From JANQGH01 sp039177555 (lineage in GTDB: Bacteria; Pseudomonadota; Alphaproteobacteria; DSM-16000; Inquilinaceae): a stretch of 64,000 nucleotides of DNA. The stretch's first letter is position 1, and each line of letters opens with the position of its first letter. Made by a program: the position numbers and the translations under genes. The notes under the pieces were generated by a model. It was given only the letters and a program-made list of their open reading frames with translations. It did not search any database and was not told where the DNA came from. The stretch covers positions 65,994 to 129,993 of the forward strand of contig JBCDFV010000009.1 of NCBI GenBank assembly GCA_039177555.1. Direction: 5' to 3'. Positions 26,149 to 34,318 of this stretch are shown in pieces.

Positions 26149-27411
26149 ATGCCAACGGCGCTTCCAGACAGCGAGATCACCTTCACGCCGTCCAAGACGG
26201 GGCAACTCGCGGCCAACATCATGCAGTTCTGCCGAACGCTGCGCGCCGCCGGCTTGCCGATCGGCCCGGGCAAGGTGCTGACCGCGATCGAGGCCGCGAC
26301 AACGGTCGGGGTCGCCGACCGGACCGACTTTTTCTGGGCCCTGCATTCCGCCCTGATCAATCGGCGGGACCAGCGCGAGATCTTCGACCAGGTCTTTCAC
26401 ATCTTCTGGCGCAACCCGGACATCTTGCGTCGGGCCATGTCCCTGCTGCTGCCGACCATCGATCCGGGCCCGGGCAGCGATCAAGGTGCGCCGATCCAAA
26501 GACGCGTTGTCGATGCTATCCGTAAAGAGGAACCGTCCCCGCGCCGCGCCGAGAATGAAGACGAGCCGCCGACGGTCGAGTTGGACGCACGTCTGACCTT
26601 CTCTGCCAAGGAAAAACTGGCGTCGAAAGACTTCGAGCAGATGACCGCGGAGGAAATCGCCGCCGCCAAGAAGGCCATCTCCGCCTTGAGGCTGCCGATC
26701 CCGGCCGTCCGGACGCGCCGGTTTCAACCGACCAGCCGGATCGATCGCGTCGACCCGCGCCGCACGCTGCGCCGCAGCCTGCGTGGCGGTGGTGCGATCA
26801 TCGACATCGCCCATCGCCACCGGGTCCATCGGCCGCCGCCTCTGGTCGTGCTGTGCGATATCTCGGGTTCCATGAGCCAGTATTCGCGCACGCTGCTGCA
26901 CTTTTTGCATGCCATCACCAGCGATCGTGATCGCGTCCACAGCTTCGTCTTCGGCACCCGACTAACCAACATCACACGGCCGTTGCGGCACCGTGACGTC
27001 GATCTGGCGCTCGGCAAGATCGGCGAAAGCGTGCAGGATTGGTCCGGCGGCACCCGCATCGGCGCCTGCCTGCACGACTTCAACCGGCATTGGTCGCGGC
27101 GGGTCCTGGCCCAAGGCGCGGTCGTCTTGCTGATCACAGATGGCCTCGATCGCGATACCGGCGAGGCGCTGGACCGCGAGATCGAGCGGCTGAAAAAGAG
27201 CTGCCGCAGCCTGCTGTGGCTCAATCCCCTGTTGCGCTATGAGGGCTTCGCCCCAAAATCCATAGGCGCACGGGCGATCGTTCGCCACGTGGACGCGATG
27301 CTGCCGGCGCACAATCTGGACAGCCTGGAAGCGCTCGTTGAGGCGCTGAGCGGCGAGCAAAGGCATCTCGGCACCGACATGCGAGACTGGCGCGCCCTAG
27401 CGGAGGGTTAG
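26149..27411 (+). CDS. VWA domain-containing protein (CoxE-like)
   Basis: A 420-residue partner of the MoxR ATPase. The C-terminal half is a von Willebrand A domain with a complete MIDAS: DISGSMS near residue 243, the Thr of GGTRIG near 302 and the Asp of ITDGLDRD near 330. The N-terminal half is the helical region usual in CoxE proteins, with a basic, Glu-rich linker near residues 120-150. MoxR-VWA pairs act in metal-centre insertion and enzyme maturation. The gap to the ATPase gene is 6 bases and that to the XdhC-type gene 3 bases, showing operon organisation. Confidence 0.93.
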   Translation: MPTALPDSEITFTPSKTGQLAANIMQFCRTLRAAGLPIGPGKVLTAIEAATTVGVADRTDFFWALHSALINRRDQREIFDQVFHIFWRNPDILRRAMSLLLPTIDPGPGSDQGAPIQRRVVDAIRKEEPSPRRAENEDEPPTVELDARLTFSAKEKLASKDFEQMTAEEIAAAKKAISALRLPIPAVRTRRFQPTSRIDRVDPRRTLRRSLRGGGAIIDIAHRHRVHRPPPLVVLCDISGSMSQYSRTLLHFLHAITSDRDRVHSFVFGTRLTNITRPLRHRDVDLALGKIGESVQDWSGGTRIGACLHDFNRHWSRRVLAQGAVVLLITDGLDRDTGEALDREIERLKKSCRSLLWLNPLLRYEGFAPKSIGARAIVRHVDAMLPAHNLDSLEALVEALSGEQRHLGTDMRDWRALAEG

Positions 27412-27414
27412 GTG

Positions 27415-27732
27415 ATGCAGAGTGATGACATCTTGTCCCTGGCGGCGGACTGGCACGCGGCGGGCCGGCAGGTCGCTCTGGCCACCGTCGTCAGCACCTG
27501 GGGCTCCTCCCCACGTCCGGCCGGCAGCCATCTGTTGATCGATCGCGACGGCGCGATGATGGGCTCCGTTTCCGGCGGCTGTATCGAGGGCGCGGTCGTG
27601 CGCGAGGCGCGGGAGGTCATCGACACGGGCCAGCCTAAGCTGCTGGACTATGGCGTCACCAACGAACAGGCCTGGGATGTCGGGCTCGCCTGCGGTGGCA
27701 AGGTGCAGGTCTACGTCGAAAAACTGTCCTGA
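27415..27732 (+). CDS. XdhC N-terminal domain protein (CoxF/CoxI family)
   Basis: A 105-residue protein that is only the N-terminal XdhC/CoxI domain. The family pattern LATVVSTWGSSPRPAGSHLL and MGSVSGGCIEGAVV is clear, with the conserved Cys in SGGCIEG. XdhC binds the molybdenum cofactor, has it sulfurated and delivers it to the apoenzyme. The matching C-terminal Rossmann half is the next gene, 10 bases away, so the usual single protein is split in two here. CGGAGGG before the ATG at 27415 decides the start over the GTG at 27412. Confidence 0.9.
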   Translation: MQSDDILSLAADWHAAGRQVALATVVSTWGSSPRPAGSHLLIDRDGAMMGSVSGGCIEGAVVREAREVIDTGQPKLLDYGVTNEQAWDVGLACGGKVQVYVEKLS

Positions 27733-27742
27733 GCGCCGCCCC

Positions 27743-28447
27743 ATGAAGGTCGAAACTCTGGAAAAGCTGAACGACGCGCGCCAAGACAGCCGGCCGTCGG
27801 TGCTAATAACAGACATCAAAAACGGCGATCAGTCGGTTGTTATTGAAGGAGATTGGTTTGGCGAAGTCGCCGGGTCGATCATTCTCAATGACAACGCAGC
27901 GCGGATCTTGCGCGAGGATCGGGCGCGCACCGTCGAAAGCGACGGGCGTCAGTTTTTCGTCCAGCCGTTCAACCCGCCCCTGCGCCTGATCGTCGTGGGC
28001 GCGGTCCATATCTCGCAGGCGCTGGTGCCGATGGCGGCGCTCGCCGGCTACGCCGTCACGGTCATCGACCCCAGGCGCGGCTTTGCCAATGACGAGCGGT
28101 TTCCGAACGTCACGCTGCTGGACGCCTGGCCCGACGAGGGCCTTTCGGAGCTGGCGCCCGATGCCAGAACCGCCGTGGTTACCTTGACGCACGACCCGAA
28201 GCTGGACGATCCCGCGCTCGATGTCGCCCTGCGGTCGGACGCATTCTATGTCGCCGCCCTGGGCAGCAAACGCACCCACGCCGCGCGCCTGGAGCGACTG
28301 ACGGCACTCGGCCACGATCAGGCCGCGTTGGACCGGATTCACGGGCCGGCCGGCTTGCCCCTGGGCGCGGTATCGCCGGCGGAGATTGCCGTCTCCGTGC
28401 TCGGCCAAATGACCCAGGTGTTGCGCCGCCGGGACGACGCGGCGTGA
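27743..28447 (+). CDS. XdhC C-terminal Rossmann-domain protein (CoxI family)
   Basis: A 234-residue protein. The XdhC_C Rossmann fold is seen in LIVVGAVHISQALVPMA near residue 73, VTVIDPRRGFANDERFP, and VVTLTHDPKLDDPAL, followed by YVAALGSKRTHAARLERL. The glycine pattern is GAVHIS where many relatives have GAGHVA. The N-terminal 65 residues are short and without a clear family match. It should work with the preceding small XdhC_N protein in inserting the molybdenum cofactor. The frame is open back to 27650, but the ATG at 27743 lies just behind the previous stop. The next gene overlaps by 4 bases (GTGA). Confidence 0.9.
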   Translation: MKVETLEKLNDARQDSRPSVLITDIKNGDQSVVIEGDWFGEVAGSIILNDNAARILREDRARTVESDGRQFFVQPFNPPLRLIVVGAVHISQALVPMAALAGYAVTVIDPRRGFANDERFPNVTLLDAWPDEGLSELAPDARTAVVTLTHDPKLDDPALDVALRSDAFYVAALGSKRTHAARLERLTALGHDQAALDRIHGPAGLPLGAVSPAEIAVSVLGQMTQVLRRRDDAA

Positions 28448-29955
28448 TCTTTGACGATCTGCCCTTGAGCCAGGCCGAGGGCGCCATCCTCGCCCACTCG
28501 GTGCGGCAAGGCTCCGTTACGCTCAAGAAGGGGCACCTGCTAACCGCCGAGGACATCGCCGCGCTGAGACAGGCTGGCCGGCAAAACGTGGTTGCCGCCC
28601 GGCTGGAGGTCGGCGACGTTCACGAAGACGAGGCCGCCGCCAGGCTTGCCGTCGCCCTGGCCGACGAGACGCTTGTGGCCGGCGAAGCGCGTACCGGTCG
28701 GGTAAACCTGTACGCCAAGGAGGCCGGCGTTGCCGTGATCGATGCCGAGCGGCTGAACCGCATCAACGGCATCGACGAGGCGGTCACGGTCGCGACGCTG
28801 CCGGCAATGGCCGTGGTCGAGCCCAACCAGATGGTCGCGACCATCAAGATCATCCCGTTCGCCGCCCCCACCAGCGCACTTTCGCTTGCCGAGACGATTG
28901 GCGGCCAGCATGACCGGGGGCCGGTGCTGCGCGTGGCGGCCTGGCGACCGCGGAAGGTCGGCTTGATCCAAACCCGGCTGCCGGGCACGCAGGCCAAGGT
29001 TCTGGACAAGACGACGCAGATCACCGCCGACCGGCTTCAGGGCATGGCCAGCGATCTGGCCCGCGAGCGGCGGTGCGAGCACAGCGCGAAGACCGTTGCG
29101 GGCGAGATTCGGTTCATGGCGCAGGCCGGCGTCGACATCGTTTTGATGGCCGGCGCGTCCGCCATCACCGACCGACGCGATGTCTTGCCGGCCGCGCTTG
29201 AGGCCGCGGGCGGCACGGTCGAGCACTTCGGTATGCCAGTCGACCCCGGAAATCTTTTGATGGTGGGCAAGCTCGGCGCCGTGCCGGTGCTCGGCCTGCC
29301 CGGCTGCGCCCGGTCACCGAAGCTGAACGGTTTCGACTGGGTGTTGCAGCGGCTGGTCGCCGGCCTAGACGTCACCAAAGACGACGTGACCGCGATGGGC
29401 GTGGGTGGCCTTCTGACCGAGATTCCCAGCCGGCCCCAGCCACGCGACCAGGTATCCAAGCCCGCATCGACGCCGGCGCCGAAGGTACCGCGCGTTGCTG
29501 CCCTGGTGCTGGCCGCCGGACAGTCGCGCCGCATGGGCGCCCGCAACAAGCTGCTGGCGAAGATTGATGCCAAGCCAATGGTGGCCCGTGTCGTCGACGC
29601 GGCCCTGGACAGCGAGGCGAAGAGCGTCGTGGTGGTCACTGGGCACGAGGCGGAGGCCGTCGAACGGGTACTGGCCGACCGGCCGGTGCGCTTCGTGCAC
29701 AACCCCGATTTCGCGGCCGGCCTCAGCACCTCTCTGCAGGCAGGGTTATCTGCCCTGGATCGCGACATCGACGCGTTCCTGGTCCTTCTGGGCGACATGC
29801 CGCGCATGTCCGCAGACATTATCGACGAGCTGATTGCCACCTTCGATCCAAGCGCCGGCCGGGCCATCATCGTGCCGACCTATGACGGCAAACGCGGCAA
29901 CCCAGTGCTTTGGGACCGGCACTTCCTGGCTGAGATGCATACCCTTGCGGGGTGA
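28444..29955 (+). CDS. Molybdopterin-binding / molybdenum cofactor cytidylyltransferase fusion, cut short by a frameshift
   Basis: A 503-residue frame starting with GTG. Residues 1-340 resemble the molybdopterin-binding (MoeA/MogA-like) half: KTTQITADRLQGMASDL, then DIVLMAGASAITDRRDVLP and GNLLMVGKLGAVPVLGLPGCARS. Residues 352-503 are a MocA/MobA nucleotidyltransferase: LVLAAGQSRRMGARNKLL, then VTGHEAEAVE, LLGDMPRMS and GKRGNPVLW. Such fusions attach CMP to the cofactor for CoxL-type enzymes. The frame stops inside the conserved GD-GAR motif, and the rest continues in the next frame. One G fewer in the GGGG at 29949-29952 would restore a 549-residue protein, so this is a real frameshift or a base-call error. 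Confidence 0.88.
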   Translation: MIFDDLPLSQAEGAILAHSVRQGSVTLKKGHLLTAEDIAALRQAGRQNVVAARLEVGDVHEDEAAARLAVALADETLVAGEARTGRVNLYAKEAGVAVIDAERLNRINGIDEAVTVATLPAMAVVEPNQMVATIKIIPFAAPTSALSLAETIGGQHDRGPVLRVAAWRPRKVGLIQTRLPGTQAKVLDKTTQITADRLQGMASDLARERRCEHSAKTVAGEIRFMAQAGVDIVLMAGASAITDRRDVLPAALEAAGGTVEHFGMPVDPGNLLMVGKLGAVPVLGLPGCARSPKLNGFDWVLQRLVAGLDVTKDDVTAMGVGGLLTEIPSRPQPRDQVSKPASTPAPKVPRVAALVLAAGQSRRMGARNKLLAKIDAKPMVARVVDAALDSEAKSVVVVTGHEAEAVERVLADRPVRFVHNPDFAAGLSTSLQAGLSALDRDIDAFLVLLGDMPRMSADIIDELIATFDPSAGRAIIVPTYDGKRGNPVLWDRHFLAEMHTLAG

Positions 29956-30094
29956 TGTCGGGGCGCGCCATCTGATTGGTCACCATGCCGAGCAGGTCGC
30001 CGAGGTGGCCTTCGCCGACGATGCCATTCTGCTGGACATCGACACCGAGACGGCGCTAGAGGCAGTCAAGAATAAGGCCAACCCCCAGCCATGA
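29951..30094 (+). pseudogene. Out-of-frame C-terminal end of the cytidylyltransferase domain
   Basis: In the frame shifted by one base this stretch reads GDVGARHLIGHHAEQ and then LLDIDTETALEAV, which is the normal end of MocA/MobA-type transferases (the GD-GAR motif and the IDT end). It has no start or ribosome-binding site of its own. It is best read as the displaced tail of the gene beginning at 28444, and its stop overlaps the start of the next gene by 4 bases, as an intact operon gene would. Confidence 0.85.
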
Positions 30095-30519
30095 TCGACC
30101 AGCTTTATCAAGATGCCATCCTGAAACACGCCAAGGCCGCGGTCGGCCAGGGCAAGCTCGACGCGCCCACCGGATCGGCCATGGTCGATAATCCGCTGTG
30201 CGGCGATCGGGTCACGGTGGACATCACGCTCGACGGTGATCGCATCGCTGCGGTCGGTCACCATGTGCGCGGCTGTCTGCTCTGCCAGGCCTCGGCATCG
30301 ATCCTGGCCAAGAACCTGCCCGGGCGTTCGGTCGAAGACCTGCAGGCGGTGGCCACAGCCATCGACGCCATGGTGCGCGACGGCGCCGAAACGCCGGCAG
30401 GCTGGCCCGATCTGGCCGCTTTCGAGCCGGTTCACGGCGTGCGCAGCCGGCATGAATGCGTGTTGCTGCCGTTTGAAGCGGCGCGCAAGGCGGTGGAAAA
30501 AGGCCTCGTCAGCGCCTGA
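30091..30519 (+). CDS. Iron-sulfur cluster scaffold protein, SufU/IscU-like
   Basis: A 142-residue protein of the NifU N-terminal family. The metal or cluster ligands of SufU are in place: Cys37 and Asp39 (NPLCGD), Cys62 (RGCLLCQAS, with Cys65 close by) and Cys123 (RHECVLL). It could assemble or donate the two [2Fe-2S] clusters of the CoxS-type subunit, or serve as a sulfur relay for the cofactor. It overlaps the displaced tail of the cytidylyltransferase gene by 4 bases, so it belongs to the cox-type operon and is its last gene. The converging gene stops directly next to its stop codon. Confidence 0.88.
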   Translation: MIDQLYQDAILKHAKAAVGQGKLDAPTGSAMVDNPLCGDRVTVDITLDGDRIAAVGHHVRGCLLCQASASILAKNLPGRSVEDLQAVATAIDAMVRDGAETPAGWPDLAAFEPVHGVRSRHECVLLPFEAARKAVEKGLVSA

Positions 30520-31221
30520 TCAGGCCTTGATGAGACTGACCCAGCGGTCGACCAGCTGGCGCCCGTAAACGGCGGCACGATCGGAAAACTGGTCGAGTTC
30601 GCTGCGCAGCCGTGCGATCAGGCCCGGGTTTTCGTATTCCAGCTTGATACCGGAATGGGCGATCCAGTCCACGACGATCTCGCGTGTCACCTCGAAGTGG
30701 AATTGTACGGCGTATTGGGCACGACCGATCCGCATCGCCTGATTGCGACAAATCTCATTAGTGCTCAACAACACGGCCGTTTCCGGCAAGTCGAACGTGT
30801 CGCCGTGCCACTGCATTTGGGGCCAGGGATCGCCGCCTCCGAACAGCGGATCGTCGGCGGCTTGCTTGGTCGTGCTCAAGGGCGAGAAGCCGATTTCCAT
30901 CTCGTCGAGCTTGCGCACAGCGGCACCGTGCGCGCGGGCCATGATTTGGGCGCCGAGGCAGATGCCCAAGGTTGGCCGGTCGGCCTCAGCAAACTGGCGC
31001 ATAAGGGCCGCCTCTTCGGCCAGATAGGGCCAGGTCTCAAAGTCAGCGGCGGACTGGACACCGCCTAACGCCACCAAGGCGTCGTAATCGCCCACATCGT
31101 TGGGCACCCGGTCGCCGTCATCGGCCCGCAGCACGACGGTATCGGCGCCGTCTGCGACCAATCGGTCACCGACCAATCCGGCCGGCGCAAACGCGTCATT
31201 CTGTAAGATCAGGATCCGCAT
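30520..31221 (-). CDS. Class I glutamine amidotransferase-like protein
   Basis: A 233-residue protein with the class I amidotransferase fold related to the GMP synthase N-terminal domain. The nucleophile elbow is LGICLGAQIMA (Cys near residue 90) and the His/Glu pair is in YAVQFHFEVTRE near 170-180, so the triad is complete. Stand-alone members act as hydrolases of gamma-glutamyl compounds, among other roles. It starts 9 bases after the M81 peptidase gene and is surely in its operon. The ATG at 31221 is used; a TTG one codon upstream is possible. The exact substrate is unknown. Confidence 0.87.
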   Translation of the reverse strand: MRILILQNDAFAPAGLVGDRLVADGADTVVLRADDGDRVPNDVGDYDALVALGGVQSAADFETWPYLAEEAALMRQFAEADRPTLGICLGAQIMARAHGAAVRKLDEMEIGFSPLSTTKQAADDPLFGGGDPWPQMQWHGDTFDLPETAVLLSTNEICRNQAMRIGRAQYAVQFHFEVTREIVVDWIAHSGIKLEYENPGLIARLRSELDQFSDRAAVYGRQLVDRWVSLIKA

Positions 31222-31230
31222 CAAACCCGT

Positions 31231-32697
31231 TCACAGGTCGTCAAGCGGGTAAATCGGCCGGCGCACCTTGGCGAAAGTGAGGCTGTCATAGTCGGAGGTC
31301 GTCACGCCAGGGCCGGCACATTCGACAACATGGCGCACCACCGGCCAAAAGCCGGCCCGCCAATGGACGCGGCTTTTCAGCATGATGAAGCGCTTCTCGG
31401 CCGGATCGATACCAAGCGCATGCAGGCAGCCCACGTCCCACGGCTCATGATGACGGTCGATGACCACGATCTGGATCTTGCCGGTGTCCAGCACCACCGT
31501 GCGGCCCATCACGACCTCGACGCCAGTATACATCGGCCCACGGATCGTATAGCGGCCGTCGGAGATCAGGCGCACACGTCCGGAGACGGTCAGCGGCTGG
31601 CCCGTCAGCCCGATGGCCGGCATATACAGCTTTCCGCCCAGCGGCAGCGTCACCGCCGCACCGACGCCCGCCGCCGTCATCGCGGCCACGGCGTCCGGGT
31701 CGTGGATGGCGAAGGCGACGGCATTGTCCAGATCCTGGTCGATCATCTCGCCCAGCACGGTCATGACGTCCTGGGCGCCGCCGGAACCGCAATTGTCGCA
31801 ATGATCCAGCAGTAGGATGGGCCCGTCCTGCAGGTGTTTGGCGCGGGCGATGGCGTCGCGCGCCGGAACGCTGCGATAGACGAAGTCCGCCCGGCGCTGC
31901 CAGGCCAGGTCGAGGATGCGGTCGCACGCACGCTCGGCGCCATCACGATCGCCATCGGCGACGGTGACGACGCTGAGGCCGGCATCGTGAATGTCCGCGT
32001 GGGGAAAACCGCCGAAGACGCTGGCCGCCAACAGGCCGGATCGCTCTTCGGCGCGTGCCGCGTCGATCAAATCGCGCATCGGGGCCTCGTCGGTCCCCTG
32101 GCGCATGATGTGGGGCAGCATGGGGCGATTGCCCCACACCGTCACCGGCTTGCAGTCGCCGGCCACTGCCTTGAAGGCGATTTCGCCGGCCTGGCGGCCC
32201 GTCTCGTACATGTCCGTGTGAGGATAAGTCTTGAAGCCGACCACGATGTCGGCGTTGTCGACGATGGCGTCGGAGAGGTTGCCGTGCGAGTCCAGCGCCA
32301 CGGCAATGATGGCGTCGGGCGCCAACTGCCGCAGGCTGGCGACCAAGGCGCCCTCACCGTCATCGGAGGTTTCGGTCACCATGGCGCCGTGCAGGTCGAG
32401 CAGGATCAGGTCGCAGCCCTTGGCGACCTCCGCCGCCACCGCGTCGTTCAGCGCTTGATCCGCCTCTGCCGCAACCGGCCCACTTGGCCAAGCCTCGGCC
32501 GCGACCGGGACCGCGATGTCGGCACCCGCCGCCTCGGCCAGTTCGATATACGCGCCGATCGGCGTGGCGGTGTTCTTGTACTGGCGATAGGCCGCGTTGC
32601 CCCAATAGGGGCCGCCATCGCCAAACCGTTCCAGCGGTGTCGGCACCGGCGAAAACGTGTTCGTTTCGTGTTTGATCATCGCGATGACGACGCGCAT
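31231..32697 (-). CDS. M81 family metallopeptidase (MlrC-like)
   Basis: A 488-residue enzyme of the MlrC/DUF1485 family. The N-terminus MRVVIAMIKHETNTFSP carries the first family motif; LILLDLHGAMVTE near residue 106 and VALDSHGNLSD near 137 hold probable metal ligands; PHTDMYETGR follows. The C-terminal MlrC domain includes LLLDHCDNCGSGG near 300. MlrC of Sphingomonas cleaves linearised microcystin pieces; most family members have unknown substrates, perhaps small amide-like compounds. The frame is open to 32991, but GGAGGGG before the ATG at 32697 sets the start. It leads a two-gene operon with the amidotransferase-like gene and is divergent from a MATE exporter. Confidence 0.9.
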   Translation of the reverse strand: MRVVIAMIKHETNTFSPVPTPLERFGDGGPYWGNAAYRQYKNTATPIGAYIELAEAAGADIAVPVAAEAWPSGPVAAEADQALNDAVAAEVAKGCDLILLDLHGAMVTETSDDGEGALVASLRQLAPDAIIAVALDSHGNLSDAIVDNADIVVGFKTYPHTDMYETGRQAGEIAFKAVAGDCKPVTVWGNRPMLPHIMRQGTDEAPMRDLIDAARAEERSGLLAASVFGGFPHADIHDAGLSVVTVADGDRDGAERACDRILDLAWQRRADFVYRSVPARDAIARAKHLQDGPILLLDHCDNCGSGGAQDVMTVLGEMIDQDLDNAVAFAIHDPDAVAAMTAAGVGAAVTLPLGGKLYMPAIGLTGQPLTVSGRVRLISDGRYTIRGPMYTGVEVVMGRTVVLDTGKIQIVVIDRHHEPWDVGCLHALGIDPAEKRFIMLKSRVHWRAGFWPVVRHVVECAGPGVTTSDYDSLTFAKVRRPIYPLDDL

Positions 32698-32848
32698 TGA
32701 CCCCTCCACTGTTGCGCAATCGCTACCGCTGCGCTGAGCCCCCTGTTCTGGTCTGTCTAGCATATCAGGGTTCGTGAGGATGGCATTGTCCGTCGGCGCG
32801 ATCTGTCGCACGGTCGCCTCGTGCTTCGACCCTACTTCACGACCATCG

Positions 32849-34225
32849 ATGGCTGAGCCCGGCCCGTCGGCCCAGCAGAGACCGCCCTGGTCCATCATCG
32901 GCGCGCCGATTTGGCACCGGCGCATGTGGGCCGTCGCCCTGCCGATCATGATCGCCAATGCCACGACGCCCCTGCTCGGCATGGTCGACACGGCCGTCGT
33001 CGGACATCTGGGCGACCCGGTCTATATCGGCGCGGTCGGCGCCGGCGCCGTGCTGTTCAGTCTGGTGTTCTGGGGTTTCGGTTTTCTGCGCATGGGCACG
33101 ACCGGCCTGATCGCCCAGGCCAGAGGGGCCGATGACCGGGACCGGCTGCGCACCGTTCTGGGCCAGGCCGGGCTGCTTGCCCTATTCCTGGGCCTGCTGC
33201 TGATTGCGGTCAGCCAGCCCTTGCGGGAACTGGCCTTGTCCCTGATCGATGTCAGCGACGCCGTCGCCGACGAGGCGCGCGGCTATTTCGACATGCGCAT
33301 ACTGGGCGCGCCGGCGACGCTGCTGAACTACGTCCTGATGGGATGGTTCTTGGGCATCAATCGGGCCGGTCTGGTGCTGGTCACCCAGCTTTTCCTGAAC
33401 CTGACCAACATCGTGCTGAGCGTTCTGTTCGTCGTCGGATTCGGCTGGGGCGTGCCCGGCGTGGCGATCGCGTCGGCGGTGGCGGAGTATCTGGCGCTGA
33501 TCTTGGGTGTGGTCTTGGTCGCCCGTTCCCTATCCTTCCTCGGCGGACATCTTCGCTGGCGTCAGGTTTTCAATACCCGCACGATCAAAAGGCTGCTTGC
33601 CGTCAACCTCGATATCTTCATTCGTACGCTCTGCCTGCAAGCGGCTTTCCTATGGTTTACGTCCGTCGGCGGCTCGCTGGGCAATCTGGTGCTGGCGGCG
33701 AACGTCGTGCTGCTGCAGTTCCATACCCTGAACGCCTTCATTCTGGACGGCTATGCCTTCGCCTGCGAGACGCTGATCGGCGACCGGGTCGGTGCCGGCG
33801 ACACACGTGGGCTGCGACAGGCCGTGCGCGCGGCGACGTTCTGGGCGGCCCTGACGGCCGTCGTACTGGCCGGGTTTTTCTGGCTGGCCGGCGACGGGAT
33901 CATCGCGCTGATGACCGATCTGGAGACTGTGCGCGCCGCCGCCGGCAGCTATCTGCCCTGGGCCGTGGCACTGCCGATCGTTTCGGTCTGGAGCTATCTC
34001 TTGGACGGCATTTTCGTGGGCGCGACCCGCACCGCCGCCATGCGCAACTCGATGATCGTCTCGCTGATCGGCTTTATCGCCCTGCAACAGATCTTCACGC
34101 CGATCTGGGACAATGACGGGCTGTGGCTGGCCATGTTGGGCTTTATGGCGCTGCGGGCCGTCACCCTCGGCAGCGCCTACCCCGCCTTGTTGCAGACCGT
34201 GACCCGGCGATGCCAGGCGGCCTAG
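32849..34225 (+). CDS. MATE family efflux transporter
   Basis: A 458-residue inner-membrane protein with about twelve spans in two halves, of the DinF-like MATE branch. The first helix shows NATTPLLGMVDTAVVGHLGD near residue 40, the classical MATE opening, followed by FWGFGFLRMGTTGLIAQARG. Members export cationic drugs or metabolites against Na+ or H+. The frame is open upstream to 32774 but the ATG at 32849 (MAEPGPS) gives a normal start. It is divergent from the M81 peptidase gene across about 150 bases, and the nitrilase gene follows 93 bases later. Confidence 0.92.
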   Translation: MAEPGPSAQQRPPWSIIGAPIWHRRMWAVALPIMIANATTPLLGMVDTAVVGHLGDPVYIGAVGAGAVLFSLVFWGFGFLRMGTTGLIAQARGADDRDRLRTVLGQAGLLALFLGLLLIAVSQPLRELALSLIDVSDAVADEARGYFDMRILGAPATLLNYVLMGWFLGINRAGLVLVTQLFLNLTNIVLSVLFVVGFGWGVPGVAIASAVAEYLALILGVVLVARSLSFLGGHLRWRQVFNTRTIKRLLAVNLDIFIRTLCLQAAFLWFTSVGGSLGNLVLAANVVLLQFHTLNAFILDGYAFACETLIGDRVGAGDTRGLRQAVRAATFWAALTAVVLAGFFWLAGDGIIALMTDLETVRAAAGSYLPWAVALPIVSVWSYLLDGIFVGATRTAAMRNSMIVSLIGFIALQQIFTPIWDNDGLWLAMLGFMALRAVTLGSAYPALLQTVTRRCQAA

Positions 34226-34318
34226 TTTTCGCTTCAAAGCACGGTCGAAACCGGCATACTTGACCAAAGGGTCAGATTTCCTTCCGGCCACCCAGTTCGA
34301 AACAGAGAGGCAAACCCC

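Noticed and set aside
25405..26940. A 511-codon minus-strand frame opposite moxR and coxE
   Set aside because: It is antisense to two well-identified genes, has no ribosome-binding site or membrane or domain pattern, and is explained by GC skew at third positions.
30520..30751. Short minus-strand frame beside the SufU-like stop as a separate gene
   Set aside because: It is a shifted frame within the amidotransferase-like gene and has no independent support.
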